Source: an uncultured Colwellia sp.
Lineage (GTDB): Bacteria > Pseudomonadota > Gammaproteobacteria > Enterobacterales > Alteromonadaceae
Assembly (NCBI GenBank): GCA_913061475.1
Contig: CAJXUN010000001.1
Span: 186,001 to 250,000, forward strand
Length of the DNA stretch: 64,000 nucleotides
Reading direction: 5' to 3'
Positions 1 through 11,339 of the stretch are shown here, in pieces (position 1 is the first letter of the stretch; every line of letters begins with the position of its first letter). The position numbers and the translations under genes are program-made. The notes below the pieces were generated by a model, which was not told the origin of the DNA, ran no database searches, and saw only the letters and a program-made list of their open reading frames with translations.

Positions 1-1421
1 TTTTGTTTATAGATGAAATTCATACGATCATTGGTGCAGGAGCTGCCTCTGGTGGCATGCTAGACGCATCTAATTTGATCAAACCTTTACTCTCTTCAGG
101 AAAACTCCGTTGTATCGGTTCAACGACCTACCAAGAGTACCAAAGTATTTTTGAGAAAGATCGAGCATTAGCCCGTCGTTTCCAAAAAATTGATGTCGTT
201 GAACCCAGTGTTGATGACACGACAAAAATTCTACATGGCTTGAAAGAAAAATATGAAGCGCATCACGGAGTTCGTTATTCTAATAAAGCCTTAAGAGCTG
301 CTGCGCAACTTTCCGCGAAATATATTAACGAGCGTTTTTTACCTGATAAAGCCATTGACGTTATTGATGAGGCGGGTGCAAGACAACAGTTGATTGCCGC
401 TGATAAACGCAAGAAAATCATTAGTAATACTGACATTGAAAACATCGTTGCTAAAATGGCGCGTATTCCTAAAAAATCAGTATCGTCAACGGAAGTTGAT
501 AGCTTAAAAACTCTTGATCGTAATTTAAAGCTCGTGGTGTTTGGCCAAGATCATGCTATTGATGAGTTAACATCGGTGATTCGCCTATCACGCGCTGGCT
601 TGGGTAATGAACACAAGCCAATTGGTTCATTTATCTTTGCAGGGCCAACAGGGGTGGGCAAGACAGAAGTTACCCAACAGTTAGCTAAAGTACTCGGCGT
701 TGAGTTACTTCGTTATGACATGTCGGAATACATGGAGAAGCATGCGGTAAGTCGACTTATTGGCGCACCTCCGGGTTATGTTGGTTATGAGCAGGGCGGT
801 TTACTCACCGATGCTGTGATTAAAAACCCTCACGCGGTGGTTTTACTCGATGAAATAGAAAAAGCCCATGAAGATGTTTACAACATTCTGCTTCAAGTTA
901 TGGACCACGGTACGTTAACAGACAACAATGGCCGTAAAGCAGACTTTAGAAACATCATTTTAGTCTTAACGACTAACGCTGGTGTTGCGCACACCGTTAA
1001 GCAATCTATCGGCTTTAAACAACAAGACAATAGTCTTGATGCGATGGACGAAATAAATAAAGTATTCTCTCCTGAATTTAGAAACCGTTTAGATAATATT
1101 GTCTGGTTTAATCATTTAGGGGATGAAGTTATTCAACAAGTGGTGGATAAGTTTATTGTTGAACTGCAAGTTCAATTGGATGAGAAAGGTGTTTCACTCG
1201 AGGTAACGAAAGATGCGAAAAGGTGGATGGCTACTAACGGTTACGATAAGTCGATGGGAGCGCGTCCTATGGCAAGGCTGATTCAAGAGCAATTGAAAAA
1301 ACCTTTGGCTAATGAACTACTCTTTGGTGAATTAACTCACGGTGGCGTAGCTAAAGTTGCTGTTAAGAAAGATAAATTAGTGATTAATTATGAATCGAAG
1401 AAAGAACTCGTGACCCACTAA
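1..1421 (+). CDS. clpA: ATP-dependent Clp protease ATP-binding subunit ClpA (partial, 5' end missing)
   Basis: C-terminal part of the AAA+ unfoldase that feeds substrates, including N-degron proteins delivered by ClpS, to the ClpP peptidase in the cytoplasm. The reading frame is open at the window edge: the first codons encode the Walker B region of the first AAA domain (FIDEIHT), so roughly the first 280 residues lie outside. The second AAA domain has Walker A GPTGVGKT at about residue 214 of the visible part and Walker B LLDEIEKAH near 280. The ClpP-docking loop is present as IGF near 336, which separates ClpA from ClpB. The C-terminal D2-small domain has the GARPMARLI motif. A strong terminator follows. 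clpS would be expected upstream, outside the window. Confidence 0.97.
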   Translation, partial: LFIDEIHTIIGAGAASGGMLDASNLIKPLLSSGKLRCIGSTTYQEYQSIFEKDRALARRFQKIDVVEPSVDDTTKILHGLKEKYEAHHGVRYSNKALRAAAQLSAKYINERFLPDKAIDVIDEAGARQQLIAADKRKKIISNTDIENIVAKMARIPKKSVSSTEVDSLKTLDRNLKLVVFGQDHAIDELTSVIRLSRAGLGNEHKPIGSFIFAGPTGVGKTEVTQQLAKVLGVELLRYDMSEYMEKHAVSRLIGAPPGYVGYEQGGLLTDAVIKNPHAVVLLDEIEKAHEDVYNILLQVMDHGTLTDNNGRKADFRNIILVLTTNAGVAHTVKQSIGFKQQDNSLDAMDEINKVFSPEFRNRLDNIVWFNHLGDEVIQQVVDKFIVELQVQLDEKGVSLEVTKDAKRWMATNGYDKSMGARPMARLIQEQLKKPLANELLFGELTHGGVAKVAVKKDKLVINYESKKELVTH

Positions 1422-1443
1422 TTTATTGCATTTTTCAGATAAT

Positions 1444-1475
1444 AAAAAAAACCGAGCCAAAGCTCGGTTTTTTGT
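1444..1475. terminator. Rho-independent terminator after clpA
   Basis: A 7-bp GC-rich stem, ACCGAGC/GCTCGGT, has a 4-nt loop and is flanked by an A-run on the left and a T-run on the right. It can therefore work in both directions, though the plus strand (clpA) is the obvious user. Confidence 0.9.
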
Positions 1476-1525
1476 TTTATTAAATGACATTACTTTTATG
1501 ACCATTAACTAAATTTTGGTTAAAA

Positions 1526-1562
1526 AAAAGCGCTTTATTAACTGCATTATTAAAGCGCTTTT
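1526..1562 (-). terminator. Terminator after infA
   Basis: Perfect 12-bp arms AAAAGCGCTTTA/TAAAGCGCTTTT are separated by 13 nt. The T-rich end lies just past the infA stop codon on the minus strand. A further A-run on the plus strand (1522-1529) gives the T-tract of the minus-strand transcript. Confidence 0.75.
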
Positions 1563-1578
1563 AAAACTGAATTAATTT

Positions 1579-1881
<303 letters not shown>

Positions 1882-2583
1882 TTATTTATTTACGGTTTGC
1901 CATTGATTTTCGACTAAAATCTGATGTGGATTGTAACGGTTTTTATAATTCATTTTGTTACATTCTTCAATTTGATAGCCAAGGTAGAGGTAACGACATT
2001 TCAGTTGTTGAGTAATTTCAATTTGTTTTAAAATAGAAAAAACACCTAGGCCGTATTGTCGATAATCTGGATGATAAAAAGTATAAACAGCCGATAAGCC
2101 GTCAGGGATTTTATCGGTGATAGCAACACTTATTAATGTCTCATCGTGCCATATTTCAATGAAGCACTGTTCAGTAATATCATTATCAGTAAAGCTTTGA
2201 AACTGTTCTTGTGTCGCGGGGAACATACTACCATCACTATGTATAGTATTAATATAACGCTCATAGAGCGGGTAATAGCATTTTTTGACGTTCTCACTCA
2301 AGATGACATTAAACGACTGATTGCGTTTTAGAGAACGAATCTGGCTCTTTGAGGGCATAAAATCGTGCACTAACACACGTAACGATTGACATGCTTGGCA
2401 GCCAATGCAATGAGGACGGTATATATCGTTGCCACTGCGTCTAAAACCTTGCTGCATTAACCAGCCATAATGTTCACTATTATGTAAGTTGCTCTCAATT
2501 GCCACTAACAAGCGTTCTTCTTGCCCTGGTAAGTAATTACACGGGAACGGTTTAGTCACACCTAACTTGTAGTTTAAATTCAT
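1882..2583 (-). CDS. bpt: Aspartate/glutamate leucyltransferase (Bpt/Ate family)
   Basis: Transfers leucine from Leu-tRNA to N-terminal Asp or Glu of proteins, making a primary N-degron for ClpS-ClpAP. The 233 residues match the family length. The N-terminal half carries the conserved CNYLPGQEE motif and the cysteine cluster [12 protein letters not shown]. The GNAT-like C-terminal half contains [18 protein letters not shown] and LYLGYQI. AAGGTAA gives a good ribosome site before the ATG. It sits upstream of infA on the same strand with an 84-bp gap. In bacteria this family usually leucylates rather than arginylates, so the name follows that. Confidence 0.93.
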   Translation of the reverse strand: MNLNYKLGVTKPFPCNYLPGQEERLLVAIESNLHNSEHYGWLMQQGFRRSGNDIYRPHCIGCQACQSLRVLVHDFMPSKSQIRSLKRNQSFNVILSENVKKCYYPLYERYINTIHSDGSMFPATQEQFQSFTDNDITEQCFIEIWHDETLISVAITDKIPDGLSAVYTFYHPDYRQYGLGVFSILKQIEITQQLKCRYLYLGYQIEECNKMNYKNRYNPHQILVENQWQTVNK

Positions 2584-2929
2584 GAATGGTTACCTTTAAC
2601 CTTAACTTTATCTTCAATGGTTAATCATAAAGCCAAATAACATAATAGCGTTATTCTAATCACGTTACTTTTATTTGATGGTAAATTAATTATCATATTA
2701 GTTTTCGTGGCGTGTTTTTCTTTAATCAAGGCTATTGAATATGATTAGTGTTACTGATTGTGAAAAGTTAGTGAATAGGTTTGATAAAGCGCGCATATCT
2801 TGAAGTAGGCTTTTGAATATTATCATAACGCTATGAGGTAAGATGAATTATTATAGCGACTACTTTATAGCCATTGTCGCTAGTTATACTAATAGTCAGA
2901 TTAGATTGTTGTTAATTTACATTCTAAAA
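2584..2929. other. Intergenic region between bpt and the broken TPR gene
   Basis: 346 bp of AT-rich sequence with no convincing reading frame on either strand. It should hold the bpt promoter. A 7-bp inverted repeat TAGCGAC/GTCGCTA (2854-2882, 15-nt loop) lies downstream of the TPR gene on the minus strand but has no T-run, so it is at best a weak terminator. Confidence 0.5.
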
Positions 2930-4064
2930 TTATTGCGATGCAACGTTATTCGCTGCTTTTAATGTTAAATAGGCTTGTTCAAACGAGCCTAGTAGATAAT
3001 ATGTTTCCGCGAGTATGTGCATTAGCTCTACTTGATCGAGCTGCATATTATAAGATTTTGCAAATGAAATGGTTTCTAAAAGTAGCGTTTTACATGCTTG
3101 TAATTCATTATTTTTACATAATATATTAGCCATATTCTTACGAACATGAATTTTTACCCGTTCTGAAGTACTAGCGTCAGCGGCAATGATAGCGTCATTT
3201 AAATATTTTTTCGCTAATTCATACTTACCTAAGTTATTTTGAAATTCAGATAGTCTAGATAACGAAAATGCCTGATTAAGTTTATTTTTGCTTTCTAAAG
3301 CCCAATGATAAGATTGCAGCATTAATTGGCTCGCTTGTTTCCAGTCTTCAATTTCTTGGTATATGCGACCAAGGTTATAATAACTAATTGATAAAAAATG
3401 AGAGCTGTTGCTTTCTCTATAAATATCTATAGCTAGATGTTGATAGTTTTTTGCTAACTCAATATGACCTAGCCTAGCATTAACAGTGCTAAAGCGTTCA
3501 AGTATGATTGCTTTATCAAAATTATTTGGGAGTAAATCAAGATACTTAATAGCAAGGTTTAAATCTGTGTTAGCTTTATTATTATCACCAATCATGTAGG
3601 AAGCATAAGCTCTTTCTACTAACGCGGATACCCTATAATTTGATAAGTTTGACCGCTCCGCCTTAAGAACTGCCATATTGGCTGTGGCAAAAAACTCTTT
3701 AAATTGCCCGCGTTGAAAATATCCTCTTGATTGACTAATGAGTACTCTAGTATCCCAGGGCTCAGTTAATAATCCTGAGGCTAGCGCCAATTTGGAGTAT
3801 TTAAGAATATATTCAGGTTGGTCAATAAAGTAAGCAATGTCAGATTGCATCACCATAAGTCTTGTTTTTAGAACCAACGACAATTCATTATCTGCTACTA
3901 ATGCTTCAATTCGGTAGAATACTTCTTCAGGATTTTTGATTATTTGATTATTTGATTATTTGATTATTGAGGTTTTGCTCTAGATTGGATGTGTTGAAAG
4001 CGAATGTTAAGTTAGCGTAAAAAGCAACAACAAATATACATAGTCCAAAAGATGTTTTTTTCAC
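2930..4064 (-). pseudogene. Secreted TPR-repeat protein, frame broken at an 8-bp tandem repeat (pseudogene or phase-off allele)
   Basis: The downstream open part (2930-3883, 317 codons) encodes helical TPR-like repeats such as LSISYYNLGRIYQEIEDWKQ and YELAKKYLNDAI. Upstream on the same strand a GTG at 4064, preceded by AAGG at 8-nt spacing, opens a typical signal peptide (KKTSFGLCIFVVAFYANLTF). That frame ends at TAA (3950-3948) inside a tandem array of GATTATTT units. The two parts are one base out of phase. Deleting exactly 16 bp (two units) would join them without a stop, giving about 372 residues: ...NNQIIKNPEEVFYRIEAL... The protein resembles TPR sensor regions found before GGDEF or histidine kinase domains, but no output domain is present. 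The function is unknown. It lies between bpt and aat, which are often closer neighbours. Confidence 0.7.
3932..3969. repeat. 8-bp tandem repeat (GATTATTT) inside the TPR gene
   Basis: Three perfect GATTATTT units (3938-3961) are followed by a 7/8 unit (3962-3969) and preceded by the partial unit GATTTTT. The unit length is not a multiple of three, so changes in copy number shift the reading frame of the surrounding gene. On the coding strand every frame meets a TAA once about three units are present. Confidence 0.9.
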
Positions 4065-4291
4065 GTATTCTGCCTTTTTTAATTATTTTTCATATGATTG
4101 TCTTACTTATTCTAAAACTTATATCAAACTTATGCCCCTAATCAATGTTAAATATGTAAGTTATTGTCGTTGATCTCATTATTCTAACATGAATCGATAG
4201 AAAGGGACGTACTCAGCAGACCACGATTTAACGAGATAGCACTTTAAATCAAATTTGAAGTAATAGGGAAGCTAGCGCGTAATTTTACCAA

Positions 4292-5002
4292 TCATGGCAA
4301 GGTTAATAATTGAGGCTGCCAAAATCCTTCAGGAGGAATGATATTTTTTGCCGTCGATTGTTGAGTGATAAAATCTTCTCTGCTTATTTCAATGCAGCCC
4401 ATGGACGCTAAAAACGGATTCAACATTTGGCAATCAATAAGTTCAACATCTATTGATTTAAGCAATCTAGCTAGATACACCAAAGCGACTTTTGACGCGT
4501 TGCTTTGTTGGTAAAACATTGACTCACCTGAAAAATATCCGTTCACCGCCACACCGTATAAACCGCCAACGAGTTTGTCATCTTGCCATACTTCAATTGA
4601 GTGTGCTTGGCCTTGCTGATGTAGCTTTTTATAAGCGGCGAGCATAGGGTCGACAATCCAAGTTTCCTCGCGACGAAAGGGCGCATCAGCACACTGCTCA
4701 ATCACTTGCTCGAAACTTTTATTAAGTGTAACGGTGAACGTTTCGCGTTTGAGTACTTTATGTAAGGTTTTGTTAATTTTAAGCTCGGAAATATTGATGA
4801 TCGCACGTGGATCTGGGCTCCACCACATGACGGGTTCACCATCGCTAAACCAAGGGAATATACCGAGTTGATAGGCTTGAATTATTCGTCGAGCTGATAA
4901 ATCGTCACCAAATGCGAGCAAACCATTGGGCTCTGCTAATGCGCTAGATAATTCAGGGAAAGTCGAGCTATTCGAAGATAACCAAGGAATAGCTCGGGTC
5001 AT
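4292..5002 (-). CDS. aat: Leucyl/phenylalanyl-tRNA--protein transferase
   Basis: Adds Leu or Phe from charged tRNA to N-terminal Lys or Arg of proteins, creating N-degrons for ClpS-ClpAP. The 236 residues match the family. Conserved motifs are GLLAFGDDLS, YQLGIFPWF, MWWSPDPRAI, YGVAVNGYFSGESMF and the C-terminal LIDCQMLNPFLASMG. It starts 3 nt after the trxB stop codon, so trxB-aat is one operon with aat second. The order trxB-aat-bpt-infA is common in gammaproteobacteria. Confidence 0.96.
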   Translation of the reverse strand: MTRAIPWLSSNSSTFPELSSALAEPNGLLAFGDDLSARRIIQAYQLGIFPWFSDGEPVMWWSPDPRAIINISELKINKTLHKVLKRETFTVTLNKSFEQVIEQCADAPFRREETWIVDPMLAAYKKLHQQGQAHSIEVWQDDKLVGGLYGVAVNGYFSGESMFYQQSNASKVALVYLARLLKSIDVELIDCQMLNPFLASMGCIEISREDFITQQSTAKNIIPPEGFWQPQLLTLP

Positions 5003-5005
5003 TGA

Positions 5006-6250
<1,245 letters not shown>

Positions 6251-6252
6251 GC

Positions 6253-6280
6253 AAAAAAAAGCCGCTATTTTATTAGCGGC
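6253..6280 (-). terminator. Terminator after ald
   Basis: A 7-bp stem GCCGCTA/TAGCGGC with a 6-nt loop is followed on the minus strand by eight T residues, 20 nt past the ald stop codon. Confidence 0.9.
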
Positions 6281-6300
6281 CTTTAGGTATCTAAAAGTGC

Positions 6301-7422
6301 TTATAAAGTTGCAATAGCATCTTCTGGTGCCACATACTCATAACCCAGTACATCAGCAACAGGTTTATAAGTAATTTTTCCACCTAAAACGTTTAAGCCA
6401 GCCATTAAGTGTGCATCGTCAAGCATTGCTTGTTTAGCGCCCTTGTTCGCTAAAGTAACGGTGAATGGCATAGTTGCATTGGTTAATGCCATCGTTGATG
6501 TTCTTGCAACACCGCCTGGCATATTTGCGACACAGTAATGCACAACACCGTCAACCACATATGTAGGATCTTGGTGTGTGGTAGCTTTAGATGTTTCAAA
6601 ACAACCGCCTTGGTCAATAGCAACATCAACGATAACAGCGCCTTTCTTCATCATTTTAATATGCTCTGCTGTCACTAACTTTGGAGCAGCGGCACCAGGA
6701 ATTAATACCGCGCCGATAACTAAATCCGCTTCGACAATTAATTGATCCATTGCATCAGCAGTTGAATAAACCGTTTTTAAGCGACCATCAAACTCGGTAT
6801 CCAATTGACGAAGGCGAGGTAAAGAACGATCCAAAATAGTAACGTCTGCGCCCATACCTACAGCCATGCGAGCTGCTTGAGTACCAACAACACCACCACC
6901 AATAATAAGTACTTTAGCTGGCGCAACACCCGGCACGCCACCTAATAATGCACCTAAACCACCTTGTGCTTTCTCTAATGCATGAGCACCGGCTTGAATC
7001 GACATACGACCCGCAACTTCAGACATAGGGGCAAGTAGTGGTAGGCCGCCACCATTTTGAGTAACGGTTTCATATGCAATACAAGTAGCACCAGAAGCAA
7101 CAAGTAACTCAGTTTGCTTTGGATCTGGGGCTAAATGTAAATAGGTAAATAGTACTTGGCCAGGGCGAAGCATTTTACATTCGATAGCTTGTGGCTCTTT
7201 TACTTTAATGATCATATCAGCAGTAGCAAAAATCTCGGCTGCTGAATCAATAATTTTTGCACCGGCTGCGAGGTATTGTTCATTCTCAAAGCCGATTGCT
7301 GCACCACCATTATTTTCAACGATAACGTCATGACCATGAACAGTTAATTCTTTAACGCCTGCTGGAGTTAAGCCAATACGGTATTCGTGGTTTTTTATTT
7401 CTTTAGGTACACCAATAATCAT
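6301..7422 (-). CDS. ald: Alanine dehydrogenase
   Basis: NAD-dependent enzyme that interconverts L-alanine and pyruvate plus ammonia. The 373 residues cover the whole family. The N-terminus MIIGVPKEIKNHEYRIG contains the substrate-binding Arg. The region VKVKEPQ-like KVKEPQAIE, the catalytic His region YLHLAPD, the NAD-binding GGGVVGTQAA and the C-terminal NMPGGVARTST all fit. AAGAGAG before the ATG is a good ribosome site. A divergent Lrp/AsnC regulator starts about 120 bp away, which is the usual arrangement for alanine- or leucine-responsive control. Confidence 0.97.
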   Translation of the reverse strand: MIIGVPKEIKNHEYRIGLTPAGVKELTVHGHDVIVENNGGAAIGFENEQYLAAGAKIIDSAAEIFATADMIIKVKEPQAIECKMLRPGQVLFTYLHLAPDPKQTELLVASGATCIAYETVTQNGGGLPLLAPMSEVAGRMSIQAGAHALEKAQGGLGALLGGVPGVAPAKVLIIGGGVVGTQAARMAVGMGADVTILDRSLPRLRQLDTEFDGRLKTVYSTADAMDQLIVEADLVIGAVLIPGAAAPKLVTAEHIKMMKKGAVIVDVAIDQGGCFETSKATTHQDPTYVVDGVVHYCVANMPGGVARTSTMALTNATMPFTVTLANKGAKQAMLDDAHLMAGLNVLGGKITYKPVADVLGYEYVAPEDAIATL

Positions 7423-7501
7423 AGTTATATCTCTCTTATAAAATATGCGACTAGTATAGTTACTTCTGGGCGGATTAACCTGTCGTTATTTCCATTAACT
7501 T

Positions 7502-7514
7502 AGGATATAATCCT
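7502..7514 (+). promoter_or_regulatory. lrp -10 box inside a 13-bp inverted repeat
   Basis: A perfect TATAAT (7506-7511) lies 33 nt before the lrp ATG, inside the inverted repeat AGGAT-ATA-ATCCT. No strong -35 hexamer is seen at 16-18 bp spacing. A palindrome over the -10 box suggests control by a dimeric regulator, perhaps Lrp itself. This is inference. Confidence 0.45.
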
Positions 7515-7544
7515 GTAAAGCAATTGTTTTTTAGTGAATTATAT

Positions 7545-8027
7545 ATGAGATCTGCCGCAGTTAAAAAAATAGATCGGATTGATAAAAACATTTTAGTTGA
7601 ACTACAAAAAAATGGTCGCTTATCGAATATTGAACTCTCAAAACGGGTCGGTTTAAGTGCAACACCGTGTTTAGAACGAGTGAAACGTTTAGAAAATGAT
7701 AACTTTATTACCGGTTACCAAGCGATTTTAAATCCACATAAATTAGAAGCTGCTTTGTTAGTTATTGTTGAAATTACCTTAACTAAAACTAGCCCTGATG
7801 TTTTTGATGACTTCTCTAAAGCCGTACATGAACTGGATGTGATACAAGAGTGTCATTTGGTTTCAGGTGATTTTGATTTTCTATTAAAAACCCGAGTTGC
7901 TGACATGGCGGCCTATCGTGAACTGCTTGGTAATACTTTATTGCGCTTGCCTGCGGTTAGTGAAAGTAGAACCTATGTGGTGATGGAAGAGGTTAAATCA
8001 TCTAATCTACTGGCAATAAAGCGCTAA
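7545..8027 (+). CDS. lrp: Lrp/AsnC-family transcriptional regulator
   Basis: 160-residue DNA-binding regulator with an N-terminal helix-turn-helix (KIDRIDKNILVELQKNGR...LSKRVGLSATPCLERVKRLE) and a C-terminal RAM ligand-binding domain with the GDFDFLLKTRV and EECHLV-type motifs. The length and the RTYVVMEEVK ending match the global regulator Lrp closely. The frame is open to a TTG seven codons earlier, but the ATG at 7545 gives the standard N-terminus. It is divergent from ald and is the likely regulator of that gene. It comes shortly before ftsK, as in E. coli. Confidence 0.93.
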   Translation: MRSAAVKKIDRIDKNILVELQKNGRLSNIELSKRVGLSATPCLERVKRLENDNFITGYQAILNPHKLEAALLVIVEITLTKTSPDVFDDFSKAVHELDVIQECHLVSGDFDFLLKTRVADMAAYRELLGNTLLRLPAVSESRTYVVMEEVKSSNLLAIKR

Positions 8028-8098
8028 AAGATTTAATTCGCCGCTAATGTTTGGTACTTTAGCAACATTATATTGATAATTTTCTCAAGAGTGTGCAT

Positions 8099-10642
8099 TT
8101 GTCTTCTCCGTCTCCTAAGTTAAATGGCGTTCAACGTCTTCTCGAAGCAGGGCTTTTAGTGTCCTGCGTTTTCGCCATGTTTATTATGATAGCACTTTTT
8201 AGTTTTGATCCCGCTGACCCGGGTTGGTCACAAACTGGCTATCAAACCCCTGTGCGTAATATGGGCGGAGCCGTCGGAGCATACCTGTCAGATTTATTGC
8301 TAAACTTATTTGGTTTAGTTGCTTATAGCTTGCCGTTCGTTATCGCTATTACCGGTTGGTTATTGTTTCAAAAATATCATCAATTAATTCGCCTTGATTA
8401 CCTAACGCTTGGCTTAAAGTTTATCGGTTTTATTTTGTTTTATATTGGTATTACTTCTATCGCCAGTATGAACTTTGATGATGTATTTTATTTTTCCGCT
8501 GGCGGAATTTTAGGTGACGTATTAAGTAACTCTTTATTACCCTATTTTTCTTTTGTCGGTAGCACCTTATTATTTGTCACTTTTTGTGGTTCAGGCTTTG
8601 TTTTGTTAACCGGCGTATCATTGATTAATGCCATAGACAGGGTAGGGGAGTACGCCATTCGAGTGATTGAATATCTATTAACTGTGCCAACATTAATCAA
8701 ACATCATTTAGGTACAAGGCCAGAAAACGCCAGTGTTACATCTACAGCTAAAAATACTGAGCAAACATTAGCAAGCGTAACTATTGAAGCTAATACCACC
8801 AGTGATGAAGATAAGAGTATTCCTGAACACTATATAGCATTTGAAAAAGAACCTGATGAGGTCAAACAAGCGTTAGAAACTATCAGTGATATTGAACACG
8901 AAAGTATCTTTGCGAAAAGTGTTGATGACAGTGCTTATAATACTCGTGAACAAGAGCCCTATGTTGATATCGACGAATTAATGGGTGAGCCACTGGCAAT
9001 GAATGTTCAAGAGCATGTCAGTGATGATGAAATAGCGGCAGCATTTGAACCTGTAGAAAAAATAACGGTTGAAGAGCCAACAACATTACATGATAAAATT
9101 TACCAGCAACTCGATAATGATAAACCGGTTGAGCCAAATTATAGTGATATGCCATCATTAGATTTATTAGACCGTCCAGACCGTGCCAAACACCCGATTG
9201 ATCAAGAACAACTCGACCGAGTTTCACGCTTAGTGGAAGCGAAATTGCTTGAATTTGGTATTAAGGCTGAAGTGGTTGGTGTTTTCCCAGGCCCAGTGAT
9301 CACCCGCTTTGAACTTAATTTAGCACCCGGTGTTAAAGCCAGTAAAATTACTAACTTATCGAAAGATTTAGCCCGTTCGCTATCAGCAAAAAGTGTTCGC
9401 GTTGTTGAGGTCATCGAAGGTAAGTCTGTTATCGGTATCGAATTACCGAATAAACACCGTGAAACCGTATTCTTTGCTGACGTTATTTCTTGCGATAAGT
9501 TTGCTAATTCTAAATCTAATTTAGCCATGGCAATCGGTAGCGATATATCCGGTGAACCGGTCATTGCTGATCTGGCTAAAATGCCTCACTTATTAGTTGC
9601 AGGTACCACCGGCTCAGGTAAATCAGTTGCGGTTAATACCATGATTGTCAGTATTTTATATAAATCTTCGCCAGAAGATGTCCGTATGATCATGATAGAT
9701 CCCAAGCAAGTAGAGTTATCGGTTTACGATGGTATTCCACATTTATTATCGGAGGTCGTTACTGACATGAAAGAGGCGGCAAATGCGCTGCGTTGGTGTG
9801 TTGGAGAAATGGAGCGACGTTATCAATTAATGTCAAAACTGGGCGTGAGAAACCTCAAAGGTTATAACGACAAAGTTGCTAAGGCAATAGCGGTCGGCGA
9901 GCCATTAATAGACCCTTTATGGCAACCCAGTGATGCTTTTACTCAAACACCGCCTTTGTTAACAAAACTGCCGTCAATTGTCATTATTGTTGATGAATTT
10001 GCTGACATGATGATGATTGTTGGTAAGAAGGTTGAAGAACTTATTGCCCGTATCGCACAAAAAGCACGTGCAGCCGGTATTCACTTAATTTTAGCCACGC
10101 AACGTCCATCTGCCGATGTTATTACCGGTTTAATTAAGGCTAACATTCCGACTCGTATGGCGCTTAGAGTACAATCTCGTATAGAGTCTCGCATCATTTT
10201 AGATCAACAAGGCGCTGACCAACTACTAGGCATGGGCGATATGTTTTATTTACCGCCAGGTGAAGCTGTACCTATTCGAGTGCATGGCGCTTTCGTAGAT
10301 GACCATGAAGTTCATGCCGTGGTCAGCGATTGGAAATCAAGAGCCGAGCCTAACTATATTGAAGAAATTCTGTCTGGCGACAGCGAGCAAGAAATTTTAT
10401 TGCCAGGTGAACAAGCTGATGGCAATGGCGACGAAGAGATCGATACATTATATGACGAGGCCTTAGCATTTATAAGCGAAACACGTCGTGTCTCTATTTC
10501 GAGTATCCAACGTAAATTTAGAATTGGTTACAATCGCTCAGCCCGTATTGTTGAACAAATGGAACAAAACGGTGTCGTAAGTCGACCAGGCAATAATGGC
10601 GCACGAGAAGTATTAGCGCCGCCGCCGATTAAGGAATCCTAA
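8099..10642 (+). CDS. ftsK: DNA translocase FtsK
   Basis: Septal DNA pump that clears chromosomes and activates XerCD/dif recombination. There are about four N-terminal membrane helices within the first 180 residues, a short acidic linker (to about 350), then the RecA-like motor with Walker A GTTGSGKS near residue 502 and Walker B IIVDEFADMM. The C-terminal gamma winged helix that reads KOPS sequences includes SISSIQRKFRIGYNRSARIVE. The frame opens at GTG 8093, but AAGAG (8087-8091) is better spaced to TTG 8099, so that start is preferred. lolA follows by 1 bp. The linker is much shorter than in E. coli. Confidence 0.95.
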   Translation: MSSPSPKLNGVQRLLEAGLLVSCVFAMFIMIALFSFDPADPGWSQTGYQTPVRNMGGAVGAYLSDLLLNLFGLVAYSLPFVIAITGWLLFQKYHQLIRLDYLTLGLKFIGFILFYIGITSIASMNFDDVFYFSAGGILGDVLSNSLLPYFSFVGSTLLFVTFCGSGFVLLTGVSLINAIDRVGEYAIRVIEYLLTVPTLIKHHLGTRPENASVTSTAKNTEQTLASVTIEANTTSDEDKSIPEHYIAFEKEPDEVKQALETISDIEHESIFAKSVDDSAYNTREQEPYVDIDELMGEPLAMNVQEHVSDDEIAAAFEPVEKITVEEPTTLHDKIYQQLDNDKPVEPNYSDMPSLDLLDRPDRAKHPIDQEQLDRVSRLVEAKLLEFGIKAEVVGVFPGPVITRFELNLAPGVKASKITNLSKDLARSLSAKSVRVVEVIEGKSVIGIELPNKHRETVFFADVISCDKFANSKSNLAMAIGSDISGEPVIADLAKMPHLLVAGTTGSGKSVAVNTMIVSILYKSSPEDVRMIMIDPKQVELSVYDGIPHLLSEVVTDMKEAANALRWCVGEMERRYQLMSKLGVRNLKGYNDKVAKAIAVGEPLIDPLWQPSDAFTQTPPLLTKLPSIVIIVDEFADMMMIVGKKVEELIARIAQKARAAGIHLILATQRPSADVITGLIKANIPTRMALRVQSRIESRIILDQQGADQLLGMGDMFYLPPGEAVPIRVHGAFVDDHEVHAVVSDWKSRAEPNYIEEILSGDSEQEILLPGEQADGNGDEEIDTLYDEALAFISETRRVSISSIQRKFRIGYNRSARIVEQMEQNGVVSRPGNNGAREVLAPPPIKES

Positions 10643-10643
10643 G

Positions 10644-11339
10644 ATGTTAAGAAAAATGAAATTGATAAAAAGTGCGGCTGTCATGGCAACATTATTTACT
10701 TCGGTACTTTCGACAAGTAGCTTAGCGGCGACTAACGATAAAACTGAGATGGTAAAGCCAAATGTAGTCACGCAAGAAATTGAACACAATAAAGCGGCAT
10801 TAATGGCAAAGTTAGCAAAAATTGAATTTTTCAGCGCTGAATTTAGCCAAAAAATATTTGATGAAGCAGGTAATGAATTACAGCAAGGCAGTGGCGTATT
10901 ATCGGTCAGCAAACCTAATTTAGTTAATTGGCAAACCATGATGCCAGATGAATCCTTGATTGTTTCTGATGGCAGTAATTTATGGTTTTACGATCCGTTT
11001 GTTGAACAAGTGAGTGTGTATTCGTTGGCCAATGCCATCGCCAATACTCCTATTCTATTGATCACCAGTAATGATGCTAACTTATGGCAAGATTATAATG
11101 TTAGCCAGCTCACCGATAATCGTTACTTGATCAGTGCTAAAAATGACAATGCCCGCGTTAAAAGTTTAGAGCTAACCTTTGCTGAAAATGTTAACAACGT
11201 TGAGCTTTCAGCTTTTAACATTCTTGATGCAACAGGGCAATTAAGTGTGATCACACTGTCAAATCATGACGAAAAGCCTGATACGAGCTTATTTACGTTT
11301 ACTGTTCCTGAAGGTGTTTATTTAGATGACCAACGCTAA
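10644..11339 (+). CDS. lolA: Outer-membrane lipoprotein carrier protein LolA
   Basis: Periplasmic chaperone that carries lipoproteins from LolCDE to LolB. The 231-residue precursor has a signal peptide ([19 protein letters not shown]) ending near SLAA. The mature part has the family patterns [24 protein letters not shown] and [18 protein letters not shown]. It follows ftsK by 1 bp and overlaps rarA by 14 bp, so ftsK-lolA-rarA-crcB form one unit, which is the conserved gammaproteobacterial order. Confidence 0.93.
   Translation: MLRKMKLIKSAAVMATLFTSVLSTSSLAATNDKTEMVKPNVVTQEIEHNKAALMAKLAKIEFFSAEFSQKIFDEAGNELQQGSGVLSVSKPNLVNWQTMMPDESLIVSDGSNLWFYDPFVEQVSVYSLANAIANTPILLITSNDANLWQDYNVSQLTDNRYLISAKNDNARVKSLELTFAENVNNVELSAFNILDATGQLSVITLSNHDEKPDTSLFTFTVPEGVYLDDQR

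Noticed and set aside
2938-3129. Plus-strand frames opposite the TPR, trxB, sppA and other genes
   Set aside because: They are overlaid by clear genes on the other strand or frame and have no ribosome sites or family motifs.
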